From: Pseudoips prasinana
Taxonomy: Eukaryota > Arthropoda > Insecta > Lepidoptera > Nolidae
Direction: 5' to 3'
NCBI GenBank assembly: GCA_951640165.1
Contig: OX621253.1
Coordinates: 15,208,001-15,272,000, forward strand
DNA length: 64,000 nucleotides
Positions 9,839 through 19,348 of this stretch are shown in pieces. Every line of letters starts with the position of its first letter. The first letter of the stretch is position 1. A program made the translations under genes and the position numbers. Below the pieces are notes generated by a model, which saw only the letters and a list, made by a program, of their open reading frames with translations, did no database searches and was not told where the DNA came from.

Positions 9839-11035
9839 AATTATGTAAAAATCTAAAAAATACCATTTTGAATGCATACTTGTTTTCTAGTTAGCAGCAA
9901 AGTTTATTGAAAGTAATAAAAGCACTACGCTTGTATAGTCCTCTTGCTTAGAAATATAACTTATAAGACGCGTATTAATCTACACATTAGGTACTTATAA
10001 CAATTTTAAGCCCAGACGACTAAAGTTTGAGGTACTTAACCAAAATCGTTAGTTCTTAAGTCTAACTTTAGCTACTTAGCGTGTCTTTACACTTTAGATA
10101 TGTTTACCTTTCGAAGCAGCTTGCGAACAACTTATTTTTGCTTAACTATGTGATATTATCATAGTCGAGTAAATAGTTTCGGTCGAACTTTGTACATTGA
10201 ATCTGAATATTTAAAAATATAAAAACATGTCGTTAAAGATTCGTTTTGGAGTTGCTTTTAGTTTAGCAGCAAGTATATTTGTATGCAGGTTTACATTTTC
10301 TATCGTTTTTTATTCTAGCGATGCTTACCTGATTGATTTTCAGGTATTGTTAGAGCCTTTACACTAACTAACAGTATGAACTGAAAAAATTGATATAGAT
10401 AGTGAGTTAAAATCTTTAAAATCTGGTTGAATATTTAGTTTTATTTCATCGTTATCTATACTTTTCTTACTTACTTTTCCAGACAGTAAACACATGCATG
10501 CAGGGTCTTAAGATCTTAGACCTGATTATGGATATTCCATAGGATGGTATTCGAAAATATCCCAATATAAAATTGTAATGTTCTGTGTGGCTGAAGGTAA
10601 ACAATATCAACACCCCATTTCATTCCGTGGGGGGCGTAAAAGTCGACCCGAGGGAATATATCTCAGTATTAGTAATAATCTAGAATTAGTAATTAATATG
10701 AATTAAAACATCTTTCAATTAATCAGTCTCCTGATGCACTTCTCCAAAATAGGAACGGTGAAACACACGGTGTTCAGTTTCCACAGCTGTTTGCTATTGG
10801 GTCTGTTTCTATAATAAAGATAAATTATCATAACCATAAGCTTCATAAAAACCCAATTCAACTATTAAAACTGGTAAAAAATTTATTACAGCTCATTTTA
10901 AAATTCACTCACTCTATTAATGCGAATCACATTCCCTAATTGTGCGGTACAGTTTCTCTGGTTCCTCGCCTTTTACTATTTGTATGGCGATCGGCTTCTT
11001 GGCTAAACCATTGTAGCTGGCCACTGGAATTAATA
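9839..11035. other. AT-rich stretch with one short repeat fragment
   Basis: No gene is supported. At about 10608-10665 there is a fragment with CATTCCGTGGGGGGCGTAAA and CGACCCGAGGGAATAT, which recurs near 35190, 18640 and 50310 and probably belongs to an RTE-like LINE. The rest shows nothing I recognise. Confidence 0.45.
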
Positions 11036-11830
11036 AAAGTCAAAGTCAAAAATCATTTATTCCGTAAAAATTTTACATTTATGTGGAATCATCATATTTT
11101 TTTACCTTACCGTTCAGTGCATGACCTGGCAGCTACTGAGAAACACTGCCAGAAAACTCAGTACGAATCCTTTTATAAATAAAATATACTTAAGATTATA
11201 TTTTTATATAGTATACGAATTATTTAAATACGCCTATATAAATAAAACAAAAAAAAAGAGAATTAATGAATGAAAAGTAATTAAAATACTCGTCGCAATA
11301 TGCACCCGTGTGTATACTATGCTATTAGTGCCTCACGGTAATCTACAGGTGCGTCGCTGGTGCAGAATCGAGATGCGGTATACGAGTGCTTTTGTTTAAC
11401 TACCTGTTATTTGTATTTATAATTCTAAATGTGTAATGGGAGTACGACGGTACATTCCAGTGTAGGGAAAAACCAGTACTGGTTTATATTACACTGTAAT
11501 ATTTAGATATATTTAAGAATATTTGTGTATTTTGATTTAATAAAAAAAAAAAAAAAAAAATACTATAATTACAATCATGTGTGTTGACTCAGAACAACTC
11601 AATCCCAAGCACTTTTATCACTTAAATAATCAGAAATTTTGTAATATGCCCTGCTACACAATTTGGCTATAATAATTCTTTTAAACTTATTCGTAGACAA
11701 TTCTCTAATATCATCGGGAAGTTTGTTATAGAATCTTATACATTGCCCCATAAAAGACTTACTTATTTTGTGGAGACGGGTAGTATGAACTGAACTACCT
11801 GCGTTTAGGGTCCAAACCCATAGGGTTGAA
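11036..11830 (-). pseudogene. Jockey-type LINE relic: end of RT ORF and 3' UTR
   Basis: Read on the minus strand, 11830-11590 translates to the end of a LINE RT ORF (TTRLHK, then SFMGQCIRFYNKLP and YYKISDYLSDKSAWD before the stop). The 3' UTR continues to 11036 and contains CTCAGTAGCTGCC-type sequence and a terminal TTTGACTTTGAC. It matches the plus-strand copy at 14090-14937 and relics at 54105 and 58625. A poly(A)-ended segment (11201-11567) interrupts the UTR. Confidence 0.8.
11201..11567 (+). mobile_element. Poly(A)-ended insertion inside a LINE 3' UTR
   Basis: The two halves of the LINE 3' UTR (CTTAAGATTA and ATTACAATCATGTGTG) are contiguous in the copy at 14765-14800 but are separated here by about 367 bp. 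The inserted segment ends in AATAAAAAAAAAAAAAAAAA, so it looks like a retroposed transcript or SINE in plus orientation. I find no tRNA-like boxes and no clear ORF. A target duplication is not obvious. Confidence 0.65.
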
Positions 11831-12011
11831 TTATGAAGGTATAATTAGGTGACAAATTCTATTTAGCTTTTGAATACGTGTAACGTCTGTCGTAGAAGTT
11901 TTCTTGACAATTAAGACCAAAATCTGTACGTGTTCTTTGAGGCAGAGTTTAAACAGTAAACAACAAAATAAGCGTGTGTGAGTCCGTTCTGCTCACACAC
12001 ATTGATACATA

Positions 12012-12390
12012 TTGGAACGAAGTTCCTTATCGCGCGTTGTGAAAGGGAGCTAGACGGAAAAAATTCTTACGAAAAGTTATAAACAAAAAAACAACAACAA
12101 GATATATACTAAAAATAACTATTATTAATCACAGTTGATATTATGGCACTATTTTATGTATTAACAATATCTCTATTATCTATCTAATATATTTTAGTAA
12201 GCATGTTTCTCTGTCTGTCTGTGTCTCTCTTATAGAAAGCAAGACAGATATTTTCATTTCTATTTCGCATTGAACAGTGTGGTGTCGCGACGATTATTTT
12301 TGTTGAGTGTATATACAGGTTTTTTGTACATAATAAATAATAAGAAATAACTTCGTTCCATTCGGGTGTCCCTTGAAACCTCTCAAGTTT
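12012..12390 (+). repeat. Dispersed repeat, pair of 60872-61157
   Basis: It starts TTGGAACGAAGTTCCTTATC and includes CGCGCGTTGTGAAAGGG, CATTGAACAGTGTGGTGTCG and AATAACTTCGTTCC, ending near CCTCTCAAG. The second copy at 60872 is colinear but lacks about 120 bp of AT-rich sequence present here at about 12085-12200. GGAACGAAGTT at the start and AACTTCGTTCC near the end are inverted repeats. The class is unknown. Confidence 0.75.
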
Positions 12391-12394
12391 TTTA

Positions 12395-13090
12395 TTTATT
12401 TAAACTTATTGCACAAAACTGTACAGAGGCGGACTTAATGCCAAAAGCATTCTCTGCCAGTCAACCTTTGGGTGATGCAGAGATAATATGGGAAGATATA
12501 TAATAAAAAAATACTAAAACAGGGTACATAATAGAAAGTACAAAGATATGAATACCATACTTACATAACTACATACTATAAAATATATACATACATATAA
12601 TAAAACCGTAGGTAAATCAAAACTGAACATTGAATATTTTTTTTTAAAGATAATTGGGGCGTGATCTACAATAGATAGCGAAGCCAAAAATATAGCTTTT
12701 AGAATTTTTGTCGGTTTGTCTGTTTATCTGTATGTATGTCCGGGCTAAACTCAAAAAGTACTGCATGGATTTACTTCAAATTTTGCATGAATATTACTAA
12801 GAGGTCGGGTCAACATATAGGCCACATATTATCACGCTATCACCTACGGGGGAGGAGCTGTGATAATTTATAGAGTTTAACGCGGGTAAAACCGCGGGAC
12901 ACAGCTAGTAATATATAGATTTATACATATGACCTTTAATATTGAGTTGATTTTGCCTTTATTTTTTTAAGAATGTGATTTCGAATTCTTTTTTTAAATA
13001 TTAAACTTGTCTTAGCCATTCTGATTACTGGAGGTAGCGCATTCCAAAGAAGAACAGATTATACAAAGAAGGAAGAATGGAGCAAGCTAG
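12395..13090 (-). pseudogene. LINE C-terminus and 3' UTR relic, split by a Helitron
   Basis: On the minus strand, 13070-12960 translates as SVLLWNALPPVIRMAKTSL and then a basic tail (FKKRIRNHIL). This is the typical closing segment of LINE reverse transcriptases (WN.LP..IR). The 3' UTR resumes beyond the Helitron at 12600-12908 and ends at the left in a (TTTA)-rich run. The right-hand (5') truncation point lies next to a 21-bp perfect hairpin at 13096-13142. Confidence 0.65.
12600..12908 (+). mobile_element. Short non-autonomous Helitron
   Basis: The 3' end shows the Helitron hallmarks: a hairpin GCGGGTAAAACCGC about 10 bases before a terminal CTAG at 12905-12908, followed by T. The body (GGGGCGTGATCTACAAT, CTGTATGTATGTCCGGGCT, ACCTACGGGGGAGGAGCTGT) matches 26605-26907 and part of 25336-25767. 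The 5' TC end is degenerate. It has no Rep/helicase ORF. The type resembles the short Helitrons called Lep1 in Lepidoptera, by recollection. Confidence 0.85.
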
Positions 13091-13095
13091 TCCCG

Positions 13096-13142
13096 TGGAC
13101 AATACGTATGATATGTATGCCACATATCATACGTATTGTCCA
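13096..13142. repeat. Perfect 21-bp inverted repeat, 5-nt loop
   Basis: TGGACAATACGTATGATATGT at 13096-13116 is the exact reverse complement of 13122-13142, with loop ATGCC. It lies beside the truncated end of a LINE relic. Confidence 0.95.
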
Positions 13143-13569
13143 ACATAACCAACTAGTACTCGCAATCATAAACTGCAATAACTGTATTAAATTTACGAAA
13201 GGACTAAAGTAGATTAGCATAACTCTTGTTTTTGTTTAGATAACGCCAAACCGGTCCAGTCTGTGACCGTTCTTGCTGTTTATTTTAGCTCTATCTCTGG
13301 ATATTTGGCTCTGACCCAACGTAAGTTACAGTACATAAACAAACACCAACAATAATGCGAATTTATTATATTAACTGGATAAACGAAATGAGATCAAACT
13401 ATATAAATGCTTACCTAGCGTATTCTTTGCTGCGTTAGTTACTTAAAATTTTGTTTCATTATTTTGCAATTGCCAGAAAGGCAATTAGTTAATAGATAAA
13501 ATGTTAAACGGAAACATATATGTGACATATAGAGTCATAATAAAGTAGTTAATAACGTAACATATACAA
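13143..13569. other. AT-rich stretch without recognisable features
   Basis: No ORF, tRNA-like box or repeat match was recognised here. Confidence 0.4.
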
Positions 13570-13940
13570 GTTGAATAATAAATGTCCTCCTAGCCGAATT
13601 TCGGCCACGGCGGCCAGTCCCAACAGAGATTAGCCATCTGCGTGGTAGATATTATAGTGCTCAAGCGTGTGAGCATACACAGGAGCACTTTCCATTCCAT
13701 CACTCTCATGATCCGATGGGACGCCGGCGACACGACCGGAAAGAGGCAGAGGACCGACGGCTTTACGTGCTCTCCGAGGCACGGGAGTATAATACCGCCG
13801 ATTCCCAGACTTCGGGCTGATGCTGAGAATTTTTCTTTTTACAGAAAAGTCCTAAAATCACTTTTTGGCCTGACCCGGGATTTGAACCTATGACCTCGTT
13901 CTCTGCGGGTGAACACGCTACCGCTAGACCAACGAGGCAG
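13570..13940 (-). repeat. SINE family 3, tRNA-derived copy
   Basis: Read on the minus strand from 13940 it starts CTCGTTGGTCTAGCGGTAGC (A-box region) with a B-box arm AGGTTCAAATCCCGGG. The body holds AGCACGTAAAGCCGTCGGTC, TCATGAGAGTGATGGAA and CGTGGCCGAAATTC blocks. The same order occurs on the plus strand at 27000-27345 and in weaker form at 56345-56575. It is a SINE, not a tRNA gene, because the tRNA part is degenerate and fused to a conserved body. Confidence 0.8.
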
Positions 13941-14089
13941 TCAACAACTAGAGGCACAAAACTAAAAAATATAACTTAATTGGGTATATACTTACTGTAT
14001 ATATACAATTATACATACTTAATTTGAAAGAATAAATATAAAATATTATAATTAAATTTTCTAGCATACTTGCTGTTCTCAGCGGTTTT

Positions 14090-14937
14090 ACAATGGAGCC
14101 CACAAATAGAAAAACTGTCCGGCAAATTAGGTTCTGCAACATATGCAGTGAAAACTATTAGACGGCTGACTGATGTTGACACAGCCAGAATGGTTTATTT
14201 CAGTTATTTTCATAGTGTAAATGTCCTATGGAATTCTTCTCTGGGGTAGCTCTGCTGACATTAACACCATATTTACATTGCAAAAAAGAGCTGTAAGAGC
14301 TATCTATAATCTTGGATCGAGATTGTCTCTAAGAGAAAAGTTCAAAAAGGTCAACATTCTAACTGTACCATCTCAGTATATATATGAAAACTTACTATAT
14401 GTGCATAAAAATATCGATTCCTTCTGTAAAAGGGGCGATGCACATAATGTAAATACTAGATATAAGAATAATCTCATATTGCATACTACTCCACAAAATA
14501 AATAACTCTTTTATGGGGCAATGTATAAGATTCTATAACAAACTTCCCAATTATATTAGAATAAGTTTAAAAGAATTATTAAAGTCAAATTGTGTAGCAT
14601 ATTACAAAATTTCTGATTATTTAAGTGATAAAAGTGCTTGGGATTGAGTTGTTCTAGTTTAAAAGAATTATTAAAGCCAAATTCTGTAGCAGTGCATATT
14701 ACAAAATTTCTGATTATTTAAGTGATAAAAGTGCTTGGGATTGAGTTGTTCTGAGTCAACACACATGATTGTAATTAATCTTAAGTATATTTTATTTTAA
14801 AAAGGGATTCCTACTGAGTTTTCTGGCAGTGTTTCTCAGTAGCTGCCACGTCATGCACTACACGGTAGGGTAAAAAAAAATATGATGATTCCACATAAAT
14901 GTAATTTTTTTACGGAATAAAGTACCTTTGACTTTGA
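14090..14937 (+). pseudogene. 5'-truncated Jockey-type LINE: RT C-terminus and 3' UTR
   Basis: The visible peptide begins LQWSPQIEKLSGKLGSATYA and continues RRLTDVDTARMVYFSYFHS. A 1-base insertion at about 14218 shifts the frame, which resumes at ATG 14221 as SYGILLWGSSADI...LQKRAVRAIYNLG...ILTVPSQYIYENLLY. This is the domain after the catalytic RT palm in Jockey-type LINEs. The catalytic part is absent. The end of the ORF (GQCIRFYNKLP, YYKISDYLSDKSAWD) and a 3' UTR ending TTTGACTTTGAC follow. A segment of about 95 bp is duplicated in tandem near the stop. The copy cannot be active. Confidence 0.85.
14565..14753 (+). repeat. Tandem duplication of about 95 bp inside LINE relic
   Basis: AGTTTAAAAGAATTATTAAAG through GTGCTTGGGATTGAGTTGTTCT occurs twice in direct succession (14565-14656 and 14657-14753). 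The copies differ by a few substitutions and a 4-base GCAG/TGCA-type indel. The second copy has GTAGCAGTGCATATT. Confidence 0.85.
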
Positions 14938-15235
14938 CTACCCGCATTTAACTTACTAAATTATAGCCTATGTGTTATTCGGATATATAAGCTCATTATC
15001 ATCATATTTAATAGCTCTTAAATATGATGATAATGAGCTTATATATCCTCTCTTATTATGAGCTTATATATCTAGCTCTTGTCGGTGGAGCTTCTTCCAA
15101 TCGTCTCGGCTTTCGGCGAGCGCGATATAGAAGCTATTTTACTTTATTTTCATCAAAATCTGTTCTGTAGTTTAAGCGTGAAAGAGTAACAAACACCCAT
15201 CCATTTATACATCCATGCTCACAAACTTTCCTTTT
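14938..15235 (-). mobile_element. Rearranged Helitron fragment
   Basis: The start, TACCCGCATTTAACTTAC, and ATAGCCTATGTGTTATTCGG match the minus-strand 3' half of the short Helitrons (compare 42424-42500). The right part, AAGCGTGAAAGAGTAACAAAC up to ACAAACTTTCC, matches the 5' half. Between them are a 30-bp hairpin (14981-15048) and about 70 bp of unmatched sequence. Confidence 0.7.
14981..15048. repeat. Perfect 30-bp inverted repeat, 8-nt loop
   Basis: 14981-15010 (GGATATATAAGCTCATTATC then ATCATATTTA) is the exact reverse complement of 15019-15048. The loop is ATAGCTCT. The left arm is Helitron sequence, so the right arm is an inverted copy of it. Confidence 0.95.
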
Positions 15236-15992
15236 TAGGGTTCCGTAGCCAAATGGCAAAAAACGGAACCCTTATAGATTCGTCATGTCTGTCTGTCTGC
15301 CTGTCTGTCTGTCCGTCCGTATGTCACAGCCACTTTTTCCGAAACTATAAGAGCTGTACTGCTGAAACTTGGTAAATAGATGTATTCTGTGAACCGCATT
15401 AAGATTTTTACATAAAAATAGAAAAATAATAATAATTTTGGGGGGGCGGCATACATAGAACTAAAAACTAAAATAAAAATGTTTTCATCGTACCCATACA
15501 TGTCCCCACATGTATGGGTACGATGAAAACATTTTCTATGGATAGGTCTTTAAAAATGATATTGAAGTTCCTTATATCATTTTTTCTGAACTGAATAGTT
15601 TGCGCGACAGACACTTCCAAAGCGGAAAAATGAGTGTCCCCCCCCCCCCCTGTAACTTCTAAAATAAAATATACAACTTGAACATAGTTATCAATTTTCA
15701 TACCACCTAGAACTAACTTCATGCTGTAAAATTTTTTGGTGTCGGTGTGCGCGCGCATCGAAAAAATTCACTCTCATCATTTTTCTCCATCGCGCCAAAA
15801 GAAGTATAACTTCAAAAAATATATGATGTACATGACTATGGAAACTAACAACGAAAATTGGTTTGAACGAGATCTAGCAAGTAGTTTTTTTTAATACGTC
15901 ACAAACCGCAATTTGCATTCATTTAATCAACTAAAATACTTGCTGCAGCGGAACCCTTCATGTGCGAGTCCGACTCGCAATTGGCCGGTTTT
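15236..15992 (+). repeat. Dispersed element starting AGGGTTCCGTAGCC
   Basis: It starts TTTTTAGGGTTCCGTAGCC, with a nearby ACGGAACCCTTATAG and a (CTGT)n run, and ends GCGGAACCCTTCATGTGCGA and GAGTCCGACTCGC...GGCCGG. I recall this as a common lepidopteran repeat, but I cannot state its class. It appears to sit inside a Helitron fragment. A C13 run lies at 15638-15650 and a 28-bp hairpin at 15476-15535. A shorter relic is at 17400-17495. No protein domain is seen. Confidence 0.65.
15476..15535. repeat. Perfect 28-bp inverted repeat, CCCC loop
   Basis: 15476-15503 (AAAATGTTTTCATCGTACCC then ATACATGT) is the exact reverse complement of 15508-15535, with a 4-base loop CCCC. Confidence 0.95.
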
Positions 15993-16243
15993 TTATAATA
16001 TTTGTAAGATAGCTACTATTTTATTAAAGTAAAATGTTCCGTTCAAGATTAAACTTTACTTTAGAAAAATAATTTTCACAATTACTTATGAATGTTACTT
16101 ATTTTTTTGCGGTCGTGGACGGCCATTGTAAATTATTTTACATTTTAGGCTTATTGATTGTACACCAAAAGGAGGTAAATAAAGAACCATTCAACTAGGT
16201 AGGTCCAGCTTCGAGTAAGAGGTGATCGAATAAGAGGTGGAGA

Positions 16244-16535
16244 GAGAAGATGTTGTGTAGCTTTCCGAACGCTGCCCGAGCTAGCCGAGTTGGATTCAAC
16301 GATTGGAATCCAACTCGGCTAGCTCGGGCAGCGTTCGGAAAGCTACACAACATCTTCTCGTCTCAAATATCGCAGTGTTTCAAGTCAAAAGTTTTCGACC
16401 AGTGTGTATTGTCAGAAATGACTCACAGAACAGAGACGCTTACTATGGGCGAGCAGCGCAAGAGCGGCTGGTGTGGAGATTATTCGGGGAGGCCTTTGTC
16501 CAGCAGTAGCAGCCTTTCGGCTTATATGAGAATGA
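16244..16535 (+). pseudogene. RTE-type LINE fragment with a 54-bp foldback end
   Basis: 16306 onwards matches RTE coding sequence: the text equivalent to RRIESNS...FGKL...FSS.I.QC.K.KVFDQCVL in other copies. It then jumps by internal deletion to the ORF end (GGGGAGGCCTTTGTCCAGCAG) and the GATGATGATGA-type tail at about 16530. The stretch 16244-16297 is an exact inverted copy of 16306-16359, separated by AACGATTG. It is therefore a truncated, internally deleted LINE whose 5' end folds back on itself. Confidence 0.8.
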
Positions 16536-17885
16536 TGATGACACAAAACAAAAATTTACATATCATACCTTCGTCTATAGAATAACTCATTTTTAGTCTA
16601 TGTAAAAGTAGGTTGGAACTTATTTTATTTACTATTGTTTTGCTTCACTCTACGTCAGGCCCTTATTATAAACACCATTAACATGTAGAAATAAATATAG
16701 ATAAGTCCGTGCTAACCGGAACTATCTGTATAAGACTCAAGTCTTCCATAAAACCAAATACGTTACGGCAATGTCAAGTTAATTAGTTCCAAAGTCTTGT
16801 TTATTTTTTCCTCCTCTGCTACAGTTTTAAGATAAGTTTTACTATAAACTGGCAGACTCTATCCTTATTTACGTTGCACAATATTCTTCAAAGGCAATGT
16901 AAAATTATAAATTCCATTTTTTTTAATAATCTTTCTCTAATTTCGGTCGGGTACGCCCGTAGTGTAACTACGTATTTTATTTCCATTCCTACAATTACTA
17001 TCGCGATCGAGACCCATGTCAAAAATATATGAAAATGTGTACTAATCGAGAAAGTTTAAAATATCTTTATATTTAAACTCACTTCACAAATGAACATATA
17101 CCTAAGGGCTAAGTATACCAAAACAAATACACACAGTCTGATACTAACGCGCATTTACATTCAAACTTAGTGAGAGACTAGGGACAGATTTACGTTTTAT
17201 GAGAAACTTCAACTACAGGCATATACTTTTATTTTGTTTATTAATTTAACTACTGATACTAACGCTTATATAGGGCTTTGGCATTATACAAAACGGATGC
17301 ACAGACAGACAGTCACGCGACTGATACTATATGCATCCCGTTTAAGATGCCATTGTGATGTGTGAAGGCAACGACTATCACCAGCCCAGGGAGTCGTATA
17401 TGTGAAGTGACAGACGGACGGACAGACAGACAGACAGCCACTCGATTAATATTATATGGATCCCAATCTTTCTTTTAAGGTATGGAGCCCTAATATTGTT
17501 ACCGGGTAGCCGCGAGGAAGATAGTTCATTGCGGCAATCAGTCTGAGCCCCTCGTATTATGGTACACACGGCTACATATCAAGCTATACATTTCCAATAT
17601 AAGCTGACCTCTCATTGTATGGTGATCCTATACAACGAGAGATCAGTTTATGCTGGAGTACCTCCCAATAATGTGACGTTATAACCACCCAATGACTAAC
17701 ACCCTTTGTTTCCCTTTTAAAATGAGTGTTATCTGTCGCTGTTCCTACTCATCCTAACTACAGGCATACAAATATCTCTAAATTCACTAATTACGAGTTA
17801 AACTGAATGACATCCACAGCTGAACAATGGCCTCCAAACAAGATCATTTGGATCGCCACGCTTGGCAAACGGGTCATCATATTGA
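16536..17885. other. Mostly unrecognised AT-rich sequence
   Basis: No gene is supported. At about 17400-17495 GACGGACGGACAGACAGACA and TTTTAAGGTATGGAGCCCTA look like a minus-strand relic of the AGGGTTCCGTAGCC repeat at 15236. The remainder holds nothing I recognise. Confidence 0.45.
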
Positions 17886-18237
17886 TATATAGAATAGAAT
17901 AGAATAGAATAATTTATTTTTAATTCAACACACATAGTACAAGATTACGGACAATATTTGACATATAAAACTATAATATATATAAACAATCTTTCTCTGG
18001 CCCTCACACTAGGATCAACCTTTGTCGTGAGGTCCAGTCTCTTCCCAAAATTACAATAGAAATAACCGTACACTAAATAATTCGTAATAATGTTGTTACA
18101 AGTATTTATGTTATGTGATAGAACACTAATTTATGTATGTATGTAAAACTAAATGATAAGTAGTAAGTATGAATGATATGTAGATACGTTAAAAATTCCT
18201 ATTATTTATTAATGGCTCTCTTAATATATATTTTAAA
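17886..18237 (-). repeat. Probable LINE 3' UTR with (AATAG)n terminus
   Basis: An (AGAAT)n run at 17891-17911 is followed by AATTTATTTTTAATTCAACA and unique AT-rich sequence with GTCGTGAGGTCCAGTCTCTTC. LINE 3' ends with pentanucleotide tails look like this (compare AAATG repeats at 25313-25335). No coding sequence remains. Confidence 0.45.
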
Positions 18238-18552
18238 CTAGCTGTGCCCGCGACTTCGTGCGCGTGTTAATTAGTTTTTTAGTAAAGTATAAGACTTTTT
18301 CAAAAATAAAAGTAGCTTAAGTTACTCCTTATTATATCAGCTACCTGCCAATAAAAGTCCCGTCAAAATCGGTCCAGCCATTTCAGAGATTAGCTGGAAC
18401 AAACAGACAGACAGACAGACAAAAAATGTAAAAAATGTTATTTTGATGTATGTACCGTAAGTATATATTCATATTTATGTAGTAAAAACCGGTTATTTCA
18501 ATATTACAAACAGACACTCCAATTTTATTTATTTGTACAGAAGATGTATAGA
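18238..18552 (-). mobile_element. Short non-autonomous Helitron, complete ends
   Basis: On the minus strand it starts TCTATACATCTTCTGTAC at 18552 and ends CTAG at 18238. The last hairpin is CGCGCACGAAGTCGCG, followed by GGCACAG. The bases outside are A on the CTAG side and T on the TC side, as read on plus, which fits insertion between A and T. It includes TTGGAGTGTCTGTTTGTAAT and a (GTCT)n run. No protein is encoded. Confidence 0.85.
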
Positions 18553-18599
18553 TTACAAACTCAAGCAATGGTTATAGTACTCAGATATACGCTGCTCAT

Positions 18600-18720
18600 C
18601 CTTCTCTGGTACATATTGCTTCGGAATTACTTCTACGCCCCCCACGGAATTGTAAGGGTGTGGTAATATTCGTTGCCAACCGCCACACAGTACATTATAA
18701 CAAGTTACTACATGTATTGA
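18600..18720 (-). repeat. RTE-like LINE fragment
   Basis: ACTTCTACGCCCCCCACGGAAT and GTTGCCAACCGCC match minus-strand versions of fragments near 10610, 35190 and 50310. No frame is preserved. Confidence 0.5.
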
Positions 18721-18739
18721 AAAATTTAATTTTCTTTTT

Positions 18740-18955
18740 ATATCCTGGTACACTATTTATGCACGGCTTTCTGATCCCAAACTAAGCAGAGCTTGCACTA
18801 TGGAAACTAAATAACTTACATAACTACATATAACTATTACTTTTCTTTTGTAAATATAGATAATTATACAAAGACTCAGGACAAACAGACATGTTCATGC
18901 ACACAAATTCTATCCTGGGTGGGAATCGAACCCGAAACTACACTAACCAGCCCGT
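18740..18955 (-). repeat. SINE family 1 copy
   Basis: Tail blocks at the left (TATCCTGGTACACTATT, CTGATCCCAAACTAAGCAGA) lead to the tRNA-like head at the right (GGTGGGAATCGAACCC). The A-box end is shortened. Confidence 0.8.
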
Positions 18956-18996
18956 CAAGTATTAATTTAATAAAACACGAAAATAAACCATAGTTA

Positions 18997-19184
18997 TCAC
19001 ACTAATATTATAAAGGCGAAAGTTTGTGAGTGTGTGAGTGTGTATGATTGTTACTTTCATACGGCTAAACGGCTGAAGCGATTTAATAAAATTTGGTATG
19101 GAGTTAGCTGACACCCTGGATTAACACATACATAGACTATAATTTATAAATTTTAATGCGGATAATACCGCAGGGCACAGCTAG
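18997..19184 (+). mobile_element. Short non-autonomous Helitron, complete ends
   Basis: This 188-bp element starts TCACACTAATATTATAAAGG and ends ACAGCTAG. It is flanked by A on the left and T on the right, the expected Helitron AT target. The hairpin before the end is degenerate (GCGGATAATACCGC). It is colinear with the minus-strand copy at 31375-31567. Confidence 0.85.
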
Positions 19185-19348
19185 TATACAATTAAAGTAA
19201 GAAGTAAGTGCAATCATGTTTGTTACTTCTTCACGCTAAAACGACTGAACGGATTTTGATAAAACTTCGTAGTAATATAGCATATAATAATACTACTCTG
19301 TCAAGAAAGTACCGGGAAAAGATCAATAATAGGTATACAAAATGTTTG

